A DNA stretch of 64,000 bases from a virus, in the IMG/VR virus record IMGVR_UViG_3300025128_005882, positions 1-64,000 of that record; one strand, 5' to 3'. Shown here piece by piece: positions 52,491 to 60,613 of the stretch. Numbering within the stretch: position 1 is the stretch's first letter; every line of letters begins with the position of its first letter. Under the pieces are notes generated by a model. It saw only the letters and a list, made by a program, of their open reading frames with translations, did no database searches and was not told where the DNA came from. Made by a program: the position numbers and the translations under genes.

Positions 52491-52525
52491 AGACTACGTG
52501 ACCGCCCGAAGGCGGCCAAGAGTCT
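52491..52525. other. UUCG-type hairpin between PAS and virion-type genes
   Basis: CCGCC/GGCGG (52502-52515) encloses CGAA, which reads as the stable UUCG tetraloop on the minus-strand RNA. An outer stem AGACT/AGTCT (52491-52495, 52521-52525) surrounds it. No T-run follows, so it may be a mRNA stability or processing structure rather than a terminator. Confidence 0.6.
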
Positions 52526-52540
52526 TGAAAAGCATTAAGT

Positions 52541-53212
52541 CTAAGTTTCCTTAGCGTCTCTAGCTTTGTAGTCATCCTGTTTAGGAGTAACTCCACCCTG
52601 CATGTAGGCCAATTCACCCGGAACAGCTCTAGTAGGTTTGATGTTGTCAGCGTTAGACGGTTCGTCTCCGGTAACACCACTAGGGGTGATAAAGGTAATT
52701 GGGTTTCCAGCTCCGCTTCCTTTAGTTCTGTAAGGAGCGATACCACTACTGGTTGGCTCCAACACGTCGATTGCCGCGCCTGAACCGTACATCTTGGTAG
52801 TGTTCACGGTTTGAGCGCCGGACTTGCCAAGATTGATACCACCATACTTAGAACCGCCAGATCTAATGGTGTCATTTGAAACGCTACCAATTTTTGTGGA
52901 AACGCCTCTAATGATGAACTGCTGGTCGTCAGCGGCTCTAGTCTTAGGATCTGGTGTAAATGCGAAAGCTCCCGCTGAATTAGCGGCTTGAATACCAACG
53001 TGATCGTGGAATGGGTTTGTACCCCTATCAGTTGTTTGAACCTCTGAGCCGTATTCAGAACCAGTACCTGTTTCATCTAAACCGCCAAAAAGTCCGTTAA
53101 CGCCACTTGACATTGGACTGTCAGTACCGATGTTAGCGCCTTTAACACCAATTACGATACCACCATCATTGTTAATCGACCCTCCAGCCGATTGTGCTCT
53201 TTGAGTAGCCAT
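52541..53212 (-). CDS. Glycine-rich virion-type protein
   Basis: A 223-residue, Gly/Ser/Thr/Asn-rich protein of low complexity, with a strong ribosome site (GGAGGG) and a GTGTATAATA motif 80 bases upstream. It has no signal peptide, membrane segment or enzymatic motif; short beta-prone stretches (GIVIGVKGANIGT, QQFIIRGVSTKIG) alternate with Gly-rich loops. Composition and the shared late-promoter motif with the 3353 gene suggest a structural or decoration protein. Not recognised by family. Confidence 0.55.
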   Translation of the reverse strand: MATQRAQSAGGSINNDGGIVIGVKGANIGTDSPMSSGVNGLFGGLDETGTGSEYGSEVQTTDRGTNPFHDHVGIQAANSAGAFAFTPDPKTRAADDQQFIIRGVSTKIGSVSNDTIRSGGSKYGGINLGKSGAQTVNTTKMYGSGAAIDVLEPTSSGIAPYRTKGSGAGNPITFITPSGVTGDEPSNADNIKPTRAVPGELAYMQGGVTPKQDDYKARDAKET

Positions 53213-53292
53213 GCTGCTTCTCCCTCCAAAAGAGTTATTAAAAAGTTATTTTCCAAAAAATCCGAAGCAGTAAATCCTATCGTCCTGTTTAT

Positions 53293-53302
53293 TATTATAC
53301 AC
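53293..53302 (-). promoter_or_regulatory. Late-promoter-like motif GTGTATAATA, second copy
   Basis: Identical 10-mer to that at 3309-3318, here on the minus strand immediately after the stop of the sigma-like gene and 80 bases before the virion-type gene start at 53212. Confidence 0.45.
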
Positions 53303-53770
53303 CTATTTGAGTCTGCTTGCCAATACTTTTGAAGAATTTTCTATCTTTCTTCGTATTGTTTCTCTATTTATGCTATGCATATCAGAAATCTCTTTTATTG
53401 TATAGTTTTTAGCTCTATCAAGCATTATTTCAGCGTCTGGCAATGCTTCAATTTCGTCAATCATATCTACCTCACCAACGTGGTAATTACCACTGGAAAA
53501 TATATACTCTAACTCTTTGCCTCCTCGTCCATAATCTTTTTTCTTAAACTTGACTTCTCTTATACACTCAAACCTAACTCCGTTATAAAGGTACGTTGTG
53601 AACTTGGAGTTCTTACCTTCGTCCCAGTTTTTTAGGCTCTTCCATAGCGCATTAATCTTACAGGTATAAAGCTCGTCTTCAGATAACTGTTTGTTAAAAC
53701 TACTAGCGGCCTTGTTCATGATGCCGCCTAATTCTTTGTCTTTCAATGCAATTTCAATATCTCTATTCAT
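53303..53770 (-). CDS. Sigma-like transcription factor
   Basis: A 155-residue protein. Residues about 42-75 (ALWKSLKNWDEGKNSKF, TTYLYNGVRFECIREV) match sigma70 region 2, including the Tyr/Trp-rich promoter-melting helix. The C-terminus (KNYTIKEISDMHSINRET, then IRRKIENS) is a region-4-like helix-turn-helix for -35 recognition or other DNA binding. It is shorter than ECF sigmas (about 180). It may direct RNA polymerase to the GTGTATAATA motifs. Downstream gene is virion-type. Confidence 0.7.
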   Translation of the reverse strand: MNRDIEIALKDKELGGIMNKAASSFNKQLSEDELYTCKINALWKSLKNWDEGKNSKFTTYLYNGVRFECIREVKFKKKDYGRGGKELEYIFSSGNYHVGEVDMIDEIEALPDAEIMLDRAKNYTIKEISDMHSINRETIRRKIENSSKVLASRLK

Positions 53771-53779
53771 TTTTCTTCC

Positions 53780-54196
53780 TTATAATAATTTTTCTTCAAT
53801 ATTAGTTCTTACGTCTTTAAAATCAAACATTTTACCAACACCAATGAAGAACCTATATCTACTATTTATTTTTAGTATTTCTACGCCGTCAGCGGTGTCA
53901 AGTGTATCTCTTATGTTGTTTGTGATGTCAAAATTTGTATGCCCCACCCAACAGTCGAACTGAGCTAACATATTTACCTGTGATATAAAATCATCAGTAA
54001 GCGCCACGCTTTGTTGGGCTTGAGTATCATAGGATAATTCTTTTTGCAGGCTTTCTAACTCTTCGTACGTAAACTCCTCTGTGTTCAGCATCTCTACTGG
54101 AGGGCTTGTTATAGTCAAAAGTTCTTGCAAAATAGGGGAGGATAACTGGTCTTCAATAACATTCTCATATTTCTGCCAACCTATTTTTCTCTTCAT
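53780..54196 (-). CDS. Hypothetical protein near the sigma-like gene
   Basis: A 138-residue protein preceded by AAGGAG. Acidic N-terminal half (EMLNTEEFTYEELESL), then a beta-rich second half (DCWVGHTNFDITNN, GVEILKINSRYRFFIGVG). No motif recognised. It sits 12 bases downstream of the 54208 gene, in the same operon as the sigma-like factor. Confidence 0.55.
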   Translation of the reverse strand: MKRKIGWQKYENVIEDQLSSPILQELLTITSPPVEMLNTEEFTYEELESLQKELSYDTQAQQSVALTDDFISQVNMLAQFDCWVGHTNFDITNNIRDTLDTADGVEILKINSRYRFFIGVGKMFDFKDVRTNIEEKLL

Positions 54197-54207
54197 TGTT
54201 ACACTCC

Positions 54208-54597
54208 TTAGTCGAAAATGTCAGACGGACTTATGCAAGGCTTGTCGTCTGAGGATGTGTTTAGTACGCTGCCCAGCCTTGCGGCGACGGCTATATACAA
54301 TTCTGCTTTTCCTTGTTCTATAAATCCATCCTTTATCATTTCCAGTGTTTCTGCAAAGTAGTCGTTAGAATATATACCCTTTAAAAGCTCAGATAGAAAG
54401 AGCGTACTTTCAACGTCTGACTCAGCTATCTGTATATCTACAAATGGAACGCCTTCATTAGTTATGTAGTAAGTAATGGCGGCGCATATATCTTTAACAT
54501 CTAATTCTACTTTATCATCGCCTTCTTCTTCTTTTTCCTCTTTAGTATCTATCTCTAACTCTAGTTGCTCTTTGTGCTTCTTAAAAAAATTAAACAT
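54208..54597 (-). CDS. Hypothetical acidic protein
   Basis: A 129-residue protein. It begins with a Lys/Glu-rich charged tract (KEEKEEEGDDKVELD), then a helical domain (LFLSELLKGIYSNDYFAE, ELYIAVAARLGSVL). No catalytic motif. Overlaps the glycosyltransferase gene upstream by 8 bases, although its own function looks unrelated to sugars. Not recognised. Confidence 0.55.
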   Translation of the reverse strand: MFNFFKKHKEQLELEIDTKEEKEEEGDDKVELDVKDICAAITYYITNEGVPFVDIQIAESDVESTLFLSELLKGIYSNDYFAETLEMIKDGFIEQGKAELYIAVAARLGSVLNTSSDDKPCISPSDIFD

Positions 54598-55660
54598 TTT
54601 GTATCGCTTTCCGTATTAGCTTTGCGCTATTTTCCCAACTAAATCTTTTAGCTGTATCAACACCTTGAGGATTTGTTGATATGTTATTTTCGTGTACAAA
54701 CTTCATGCGATTAGCTAGCCTTGAGACTTCTTTATCGCCAAGTTTTGCCCACTCGCCAGTGTTTCCATCAAACCATTTACCATCATATGCTGGCTCTACT
54801 TCTTCTATCGGGATAAGAAAGGCGTTCTCTTCAGTGCAAAATTCTGTATGGGCTGAAAAAAATGTAGTTATTACGGGCTTGTTACAAGCCATCATTTCTA
54901 GTAGCTCTAAGTTCCACCCTTCAGCCCTAGCTGGAAATACACCACATGTGGTTTGTGCCATTATATTATACACCTCTTGCTGTGTTTCAACTCTATTCAT
55001 AATCTTTATTTTGCTACCAAGAGGACATGATTTATACATATCAATCCACCTCTTTTCCTCAGACTCTGTATTAAAAGGGTTTTGGCACATCATCCATAAT
55101 TCTACGTTATCCTGTTGAGAAAAAGCCTCACAGAAAGCTCTAGGCATTATGTCGTGGCCTTTTCTAACCTCCCACTTACCGCAGTTAAAGAATATTGTAG
55201 CATCTTTTTTTTGTATGTCAATGTCTTTATTTGAAAATACAGAAGAATCTACACCTAAAGGTATAACATGCACGTTTTGAGGTGATATGTTAATTCTACT
55301 GATTATGACCTGTCTTGCCCATTCAGAGCAAACAAATATTTTATCCAAGCTATTCAGGTGGTGTAGCTCAATTTCGTTAAAGTTGTTTAGCTCAAAGATT
55401 GGAAATCCTATTTTTATATTGTTACCAACAAATTGAGCCATGTCGTTCTGATGCCATATTCTTATGCAAGGCGCATCAAAGTCAGGTCGTTTAGAGTTTC
55501 TAATCATTTCGGCAACCCTGCTATGATCTTCCTGAGAAGTTACAGATGGTTGACCAATAGGCCATAAAGATACTGGCTCAATGTCATCAAGTTCTTTACA
55601 TATATTAAGTCCAGCTACACCGTAGCCTAGCTGATTAATTGGTGATATAATATTTAACAT
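54590..55660 (-). CDS. GT4 family glycosyltransferase
   Basis: A 356-residue GT-B protein with NQLGYGVAGLNICKELD (acceptor domain), VHVIPLGVDSSVF, FFNCGKWEVRKGHDIMP and EGWNLELLEMMACNKPVITT (nucleotide-sugar site). It opens the second glycan cluster and its stop overlaps the charged protein gene. Transfers a hexose with retention; specificity unknown. Confidence 0.85.
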   Translation of the reverse strand: MLNIISPINQLGYGVAGLNICKELDDIEPVSLWPIGQPSVTSQEDHSRVAEMIRNSKRPDFDAPCIRIWHQNDMAQFVGNNIKIGFPIFELNNFNEIELHHLNSLDKIFVCSEWARQVIISRINISPQNVHVIPLGVDSSVFSNKDIDIQKKDATIFFNCGKWEVRKGHDIMPRAFCEAFSQQDNVELWMMCQNPFNTESEEKRWIDMYKSCPLGSKIKIMNRVETQQEVYNIMAQTTCGVFPARAEGWNLELLEMMACNKPVITTFFSAHTEFCTEENAFLIPIEEVEPAYDGKWFDGNTGEWAKLGDKEVSRLANRMKFVHENNISTNPQGVDTAKRFSWENSAKLIRKAIQNV

Positions 55661-56589
55661 TAGTATTTTCCTGAGTATATAGTTGGTGTGTATAAAGCTA
55701 TCATGCTTGGGTTCATAAATATTCTACTACCTCTCTTCTTCATCTCATTGTGGAAATAAGCCCACTCGTTGACAACAGAGCCAGAGTCAGTCATAATAGC
55801 ATCAAACTTGCAATCTATAGCCTCGTCATATTTATATATTCCTAACCCATTAAAGTTTGAGTTAACCTCTACAGGGCTTTCACCTCTGTTAAAACTAAAC
55901 TCATTTACCTCAGCGGAAACTGGTACATCTTTCATCTTTGAGTCGATGTCTCTCCAAGCCCAAGTGTCATAGAAGAGTGGTTTGTATTCAGAAAAGGTTG
56001 TGCCATCAGTGCCGACATAAGTTGCATCGACATACTCTAAACCATTAGCTGTCATCGCAGACCAGTTATCGTATGAAAAGCTATGACATATACCATCATA
56101 AGACCATCCTCCTTCTAAGTCTAAATCTACAATAAGTATATAGTCTGCTGGAAAAAATTTATTGAGCAACCTTATGCCTTCAAAAGATATATTCCTAAGA
56201 CCAGCCAAGTATCTTGGTCTATCCAGCTCTCTCGTTTTGTCGAACATAGGAACACCTGTTGTCTCTTGAGCTAGAGTTGTCTTGGTGTCAGTTTCAAAAT
56301 ACTTTCTGAGAGCCTGAGTCGTACCATCATCTGAGTCATTCTCATAGATCAGCATCCTGTAATCGTTGAATAGCTCACCAGTCTTTCTAAGTCTAGCAAC
56401 TGTATGTCTCAGCACAGGCATTATGTTTCTACACAGGCCAGTAATTATAACATTCTTAGAAGAGGCTACGCAAGCACCTTGAGACACTCTTCGTAAGTAT
56501 TCTTTGTTGTCTTCTGCTGCGAACAGATCTTCTGGGAACCTGCTTGTTATGTTATCCGCATATTGGCAACTGCTTGTCAAATCCGTCAT
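55660..56589 (-). CDS. CAP59/GT69-like glycosyltransferase
   Basis: A 309-residue protein with the start at ATG 56589, which has GGAG eight bases upstream; an ATG at 56628 lacks a site. NVIITGLCRNIMPVLRHTV, RMLIYENDSDDGTTQAL and YILIVDLDLEGGWSYDGI (DxD) match the CAP59/GT69-type alpha-mannosyltransferase plan seen in fungal capsule enzymes and some phages. The C-terminus has NEWAYFHNEMKKRG. Acceptor unknown. Confidence 0.7.
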   Translation of the reverse strand: MTDLTSSCQYADNITSRFPEDLFAAEDNKEYLRRVSQGACVASSKNVIITGLCRNIMPVLRHTVARLRKTGELFNDYRMLIYENDSDDGTTQALRKYFETDTKTTLAQETTGVPMFDKTRELDRPRYLAGLRNISFEGIRLLNKFFPADYILIVDLDLEGGWSYDGICHSFSYDNWSAMTANGLEYVDATYVGTDGTTFSEYKPLFYDTWAWRDIDSKMKDVPVSAEVNEFSFNRGESPVEVNSNFNGLGIYKYDEAIDCKFDAIMTDSGSVVNEWAYFHNEMKKRGSRIFMNPSMIALYTPTIYSGKY

Positions 56590-57865
56590 CCATTCTTCTC
56601 CAATGTTTTCCAACTCTTTGATAATCACACGCCGAACACCTGAATTTTTCCCAACAAATCACAGGCTCGTTCAATCTTTCAAAAGTCCCATCTAGTATGT
56701 TTCCTAGCGGCTTGTAATGAGGCAGGGAATAGTTTCCAAATAGTTTTGATCTATCAACAGCACTCATACAGGTATAAGCATCACCAAGTGCGTCTACGTT
56801 TACTCTTAGTGATCCCGCCGGACAGAACACGGGGAGCCTCGACTCGTCCGACGTTGTGGGCAACGCTTCTCCTGACTGAACAGCTTTACTACTAAGAGAA
56901 GGAAAGTCTAGATTGCTTATGTTTTCAATTCTAATGATGTTGTCATATAGTGCCCTATCCGTACCGTCTTGGTTAGGATCTTCGTCGTCAAATACAGAAG
57001 TGTATTGATCTATAGCAAGTCTTATGTTGTAGCGTTCGCAAAAGTCCTTCAAGGTTTGCTCTGAAATTATTGCGGTATTCATAGGATGATTAACCATTTC
57101 AAGCTGAAACCTTTCGGAACCATAATGCTCTGTATATCTAAGAACCTTGTCGAAGAAAGCGTCTACATCTTTTATCTGCGTTGGGTGAACACTTGCGCAC
57201 ACGTTTCCCATTCTGTCGATAGGCACTTCCTCAAACCACTTTTCTAACCTAAACGATCCTGCAAAGTTTGTCGTCATGGAAAGGTTTATGCCTTCGTTTA
57301 TCATAGATATTAGTTTTGTTATATCTTTGTATAGAGTTGGCTCTCCTCCTGTAAAATACAACTCTATGGGATTAATATTATTAAAAGCCGAAGCCCAAGC
57401 TTCTACTTTTTCAGTATTGTGGCGCTCAGACCTGTAGACCTCTTCAGTCACTTCTTGCCAACAGTAATTGCATTTATAGTTACACTTCCAAGTTACAAAC
57501 CACTGAAGATATGGGCGAAGACCCTTAGAGCTTTCAATAACTTCCAGTTTATTTTTATCAAATGATTCTTTGTCTACACAATCCCACTCAGAAAGATTTA
57601 AGAAATCTAGTCTATCTTTTCTGTTGTGTATGGACATTATGTTAACTTCTACTTTGTGATCGTGAAGAAACTCAAGCTCCACAGACCCTATGCTATCTGT
57701 CTCATAACATATTAGTCGATTGCCTCCGTCAGATATTTTATAGTCGGATGTTTTACCAGACCCTAGCTCTACCACTCTAACGCTTGAAGCTCTAGCTCCA
57801 CGTAGCTGATACACTATATCAATATACCTAGACTTAAGATTGTTTATTGTAAATTTTGTTTTCAT
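56552..57865 (-). CDS. Radical SAM enzyme
   Basis: A 437-residue protein from ATG 57865, whose ATGA overlaps the upstream stop. The Fe-S motif WKCNYKCNYCW gives C-x3-C-x2-C; FTGGEPTLY is the SAM-binding GGEP. C-terminal Cys-rich segments (FCPAGSLRVN, YTCMSAVD, RCSACDYQ) suggest an auxiliary SPASM-like cluster. The N-terminal 130 residues are a separate beta-rich domain. The neighbourhood of GT29 and CMP-sugar synthetase suggests action on a glycan, but peptide modification is an alternative. Confidence 0.8.
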   Translation of the reverse strand: MKTKFTINNLKSRYIDIVYQLRGARASSVRVVELGSGKTSDYKISDGGNRLICYETDSIGSVELEFLHDHKVEVNIMSIHNRKDRLDFLNLSEWDCVDKESFDKNKLEVIESSKGLRPYLQWFVTWKCNYKCNYCWQEVTEEVYRSERHNTEKVEAWASAFNNINPIELYFTGGEPTLYKDITKLISMINEGINLSMTTNFAGSFRLEKWFEEVPIDRMGNVCASVHPTQIKDVDAFFDKVLRYTEHYGSERFQLEMVNHPMNTAIISEQTLKDFCERYNIRLAIDQYTSVFDDEDPNQDGTDRALYDNIIRIENISNLDFPSLSSKAVQSGEALPTTSDESRLPVFCPAGSLRVNVDALGDAYTCMSAVDRSKLFGNYSLPHYKPLGNILDGTFERLNEPVICWEKFRCSACDYQRVGKHWRRMDDGFDKQLPICG

Positions 57866-58626
57866 AATTGAGTTACCAATCCAGATTTCAAAATCATAGA
57901 CAACCACTTTTTTTCCTTACCTGAGTCATGCCCAACTGTGGTAAAACCTTGAGAATTGCCATTCTTACTATAATAATGTTGTGTTTCTAGTCCATCAAAG
58001 CCAGTAATGAAAATTTTGTACCCTCTTAGCATGTGATCCTTTTTGCATGAGCAACTGTTGCACGGTTTATCGTAAGACGTAATACCTGTCGATGCCCGCA
58101 CTGCGTGAGCTATTGCTTTCAATCCTGCTGTTGCTGATTTATGGTCTTTTGTTTTTGTTTTGTCCCAGTACAAAAACCGACTTCCGTCTGGGTTATCGAA
58201 AAACCCACTGCGGTCGGTAAAAGAGGGATAACATTTCAAAAATTCAAAATTCTTAATGTTAGATTCCTCAGCTATTCTTTCGACAGTTACAGGGCCAGTC
58301 TTCCAATTCTGGTGCTCCATCCTACCTTCCATCCAAGCCTTGGAGTTACAACCCCATACCGTTTCAACCGTCTTGACGTAATCGTCATAAGCAAAGCCAT
58401 TGTCTGCCCACCAATCGCAATTAGGATCGTTTCCTTTTTGTATCATATGTAGCAACTTAGGAAATGCTGAGTGGCACATTATATCTACTTTGGTTCCTAC
58501 ATGCTTTTCATACCCTGAGATACGAAAATCATTAAACCTTATAACAATGTCAAAATCGTCAATCGCATGACCATTTTCACTATTGAGTAAACAACCTCCA
58601 TTTCCTACTATAATCGCTCGTTTCAT
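57862..58626 (-). CDS. GT29 (sialyltransferase-family) glycosyltransferase
   Basis: A 254-residue protein. The L-motif-like AIIVGNGGCLLNSENG with DDFDIVIRFNDF is the GT29 hallmark; KSATAGLKAIAHAV fits the S motif, and TQHYYSKNG the VS-like His motif. It would transfer a sialic-acid-like sugar from a CMP donor. The CMP-sugar synthetase gene directly upstream (four-base overlap) fits exactly. A CNSCSCKKD Cys cluster near residue 190 is unusual. Confidence 0.8.
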   Translation of the reverse strand: MKRAIIVGNGGCLLNSENGHAIDDFDIVIRFNDFRISGYEKHVGTKVDIMCHSAFPKLLHMIQKGNDPNCDWWADNGFAYDDYVKTVETVWGCNSKAWMEGRMEHQNWKTGPVTVERIAEESNIKNFEFLKCYPSFTDRSGFFDNPDGSRFLYWDKTKTKDHKSATAGLKAIAHAVRASTGITSYDKPCNSCSCKKDHMLRGYKIFITGFDGLETQHYYSKNGNSQGFTTVGHDSGKEKKWLSMILKSGLVTQL

Positions 58627-59294
58627 TTTTTCTCCACGTAGTGAGCATATAAGTGCTGGGCAAATCTAAAATCTTTTTTTGTATCTATGTCTGAGCTGTG
58701 ATTGTTTGCGTAGTGCCATATTGGGTTCGTGCCTACCCAGTAGCCGCACTCTTTTATAGACGATCTCGTTAGAATAGACAGAACAAAAGTCATTCGGTAC
58801 ATTTCATTTATCTTTTGTGACGGCAAATGCCATCTCCCAAACTTAAAACCAACTGGCTCATATGTGCTGTCTAATATGTAATCTTTGAACGGATAAATAG
58901 CAACTAGAGAATCATTGTCCTTGGATAAGTCTCTGTCGTCCCATTTCTTAAAACACTGTTCGTGGTCATCAAAAAGAGGATCGGTCACACCGCACCAAGC
59001 TATATCATCGTCTCCTGAAATCTGACCGCAAACTCCGTTGAAAACATGATAGAAGTTAGTGTCATTGTCAGCAAGAACCTGATCCCTGAGTAAAAAGTTT
59101 ACGCCCCACTTCAAGGCAACTTCTTCTCTCTCAGGGTTTTCACAACTGATATAAATATCACTGGGGTCTAGGAATCTCAGCAACTTCTCAACAGTTATAT
59201 CCACCAAAGACTTTCCATCATAGAATTCTAGGAAATTTTTATTAGGTAGTCTTTTTGAGCTATCTTTAGCTGGGATTATCGCTTTCAAAATCAA
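58623..59294 (-). CDS. NeuA/KdsB-like CMP-sugar synthetase
   Basis: A 223-residue cytidylyltransferase. LKAIIPAKDSSKRLPNKNF is the nucleotide-binding signature of the NeuA/KdsB family, followed by IYISCENPEREEVALKWG and ISGDDDIAWCGVTDPLFD (acidic metal site). It makes a CMP-activated acidic sugar (sialic acid, legionaminic acid, pseudaminic acid or KDO). The adjacent GT29 gene implies a sialic-acid-like product. No synthase (NeuB) is in the window. Confidence 0.8.
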   Translation of the reverse strand: MILKAIIPAKDSSKRLPNKNFLEFYDGKSLVDITVEKLLRFLDPSDIYISCENPEREEVALKWGVNFLLRDQVLADNDTNFYHVFNGVCGQISGDDDIAWCGVTDPLFDDHEQCFKKWDDRDLSKDNDSLVAIYPFKDYILDSTYEPVGFKFGRWHLPSQKINEMYRMTFVLSILTRSSIKECGYWVGTNPIWHYANNHSSDIDTKKDFRFAQHLYAHYVEKK

Positions 59295-59827
59295 CCCTTT
59301 CTCATGGCAATTACTAGGAAATCCTGCACCGTTGCAATGTCATCAGTCAAGCTGTTCTTAACAATGTTTTTTGACTCTGTTTTATTATAGCCTAAAGCCA
59401 CCAAAGCGTCCACACAATCTTGCTGTAAAGGGTGAACTTTTGACACATTTTTTACAGGCTGAGACTGTTGCTTAGCCACCATCTTCTGCAACTGCTTTAT
59501 CTGATTCTCCAAGCTGTTTATCTTTTTGTCCTGCTCTCTAGTGCTAGATGCAGGCTTTGGCTTAGGAGCTGGCTTTGGTTTAGCTACAGGCGCTTGTATT
59601 ACCGGAGGAGGAACTACTGGTTCTTCGTAATCGAACAACATGAAAGCTGACGGCTCGCCAGTCTCTTCGTATGTAAATGCGGCATAGAGATCCGCTTCAG
59701 CTTGACTGGACATGGTACGCTGTGACACATGTCCTTGCTCTTTTATGCGTTTGGCTTCTTGTATAAAGCCTTGTATGAACAAAACTACAACTATAAACGC
59801 TACTATTGATCCGCCAATTTCAATCAT
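59291..59827 (-). CDS. Membrane-anchored protein with RuvA-C/UBA-like domain
   Basis: A 178-residue protein: N-terminal transmembrane helix (residues 5-21, GSIVAFIVVVLFIQG), acidic-polar linker, a Pro/Ala/Lys tract (VAKPKPAPKPKPA), a coiled coil (KINSLENQIKQLQKMV) and a C-terminal three-helix UBA/RuvA-C-like domain (DCVDALVALGYNKTESKN, IVKNSLTDDIAT). Similar small proteins occur in many phages. Function unknown. A sigma70-type promoter is 36 bases upstream. Confidence 0.7.
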   Translation of the reverse strand: MIEIGGSIVAFIVVVLFIQGFIQEAKRIKEQGHVSQRTMSSQAEADLYAAFTYEETGEPSAFMLFDYEEPVVPPPVIQAPVAKPKPAPKPKPASSTREQDKKINSLENQIKQLQKMVAKQQSQPVKNVSKVHPLQQDCVDALVALGYNKTESKNIVKNSLTDDIATVQDFLVIAMRKG

Positions 59828-59862
59828 AATAAAACACCTGTGGGGCTAAAGAATTTCTGTTT

Positions 59863-59890
59863 ATTGTAACATTTTCCTACCACTTGTCAA
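59863..59890 (-). promoter_or_regulatory. Sigma70-type promoter for the 59291-59827 gene
   Basis: TTGACA (59885-59890), a 16-base spacer and TACAAT (59863-59868), followed after about 28 bases by the ATG at 59827. It lies 20 bases downstream of 52-nt element copy 3. Confidence 0.65.
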
Positions 59891-59910
59891 GTGATAACTT
59901 TCCACTTTTT

Positions 59911-59962
59911 GCTAGATAATGGCTTAAATCTGGATCAAACCAAATGACATCGTGAATCTAGC
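59911..59962. repeat. 52-nt structured element, copy 3
   Basis: Same 7-10-6-6-6-10-7 architecture: outer stem GCTAGAT/ATCTAGC, inner stem ATCTGG/CCAAAT (one mismatch), hexaloop ATCAAA (plus-strand reading). It is directly upstream of the sigma70-type promoter at 59863-59890. Confidence 0.75.
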
Positions 59963-59988
59963 TTACAATTCTCGCCCCACTTTGGCGT

Positions 59989-60195
59989 TTATTTTCTGTT
60001 GTTGTAACGATTGGGGTCTGCTAGTCCGTTATCAAGACGATCTCTTAATGTCTTATATCGGCCAAGCTGATCCTCACACATTACTTCTTTTTCATTTAAT
60101 TCTTCAACTACCATGTCTACATGTGAACCAAACCAGCTTTTGCTTGTGATAGTGGTTCCAGTGACGTGTCTTTTTACACTTCTTGTTTTAGCCAT
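59989..60195 (-). CDS. Small charged protein of unknown function
   Basis: A 68-residue protein starting at ATG 60195 (AAAGGAAA nine bases upstream); a longer frame from 60225 has no advantage. Basic N-terminus (MAKTRSVKRHVTGTTI), acidic middle (VDMVVEELNEKEV) and polar end (DNGLADPNRYNNRK). No motif. A terminator precedes it at 60212-60238. Confidence 0.55.
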   Translation of the reverse strand: MAKTRSVKRHVTGTTITSKSWFGSHVDMVVEELNEKEVMCEDQLGRYKTLRDRLDNGLADPNRYNNRK

Positions 60196-60211
60196 TTCAA
60201 TGTTTCCTTTC

Positions 60212-60238
60212 AAAAAAAAGCCCATTTAAGGCTGGGCT
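60212..60238 (-). terminator. Intrinsic terminator after ssb
   Basis: Stem AGCCCA/TGGGCT (60219-60224 and 60233-60238) followed, on the minus strand, by eight T. It follows the ssb stop by 14 bases and precedes the next ribosome site, so readthrough or an internal start is needed for the 59989 gene. Confidence 0.75.
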
Positions 60239-60252
60239 AGACCTTTAACAAA

Positions 60253-60612
60253 CTAGAACGGCGTTTGCTCTTCGTCAACCGACTGTGTGCTGACAACTTT
60301 CTGACCGGCATTTGGGCCTAGAGAGATCTCGTCTGCCATAACACATACAGAGTTTCTTGGGTTACCGTTCTTGTCCTCGTACTCGTCAATCTTAATCTTA
60401 CCTTGAACGGATACGAGTCGTCCTTTTTGTAAGTGCTGAGTCAGGCTTTCTGCCATCTTCCCAAAGCACAACACGTTTAAGAAAAGAGTTTCATCGTTGC
60501 GACGATCATTTACCGCAAGTCTAAATTTACTCATGGATGTTCCCTTCTTAGTTACGCTCTGTTCTGCGTCTCTAGTAAGTCTTCCACATCCTAACCAAAA
60601 ATTTACATTCAT
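60253..60612 (-). CDS. ssb: Single-stranded DNA-binding protein
   Basis: A 119-residue SSB. OB-fold segments: NFWLGCGRLTRDAEQ, KFRLAVNDRRNDETLFLN and QKGRLVSVQGKIKIDEYED. The C-terminus VDEEQTPF is the acidic tip with the terminal Phe used to recruit partners. Start at ATG 60612 after the longer frame is rejected. It coats ssDNA in replication and recombination. A second OB-fold SSB-like gene is at 27755. Confidence 0.92.
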   Translation of the reverse strand: MNVNFWLGCGRLTRDAEQSVTKKGTSMSKFRLAVNDRRNDETLFLNVLCFGKMAESLTQHLQKGRLVSVQGKIKIDEYEDKNGNPRNSVCVMADEISLGPNAGQKVVSTQSVDEEQTPF

Positions 60613-60613
60613 A

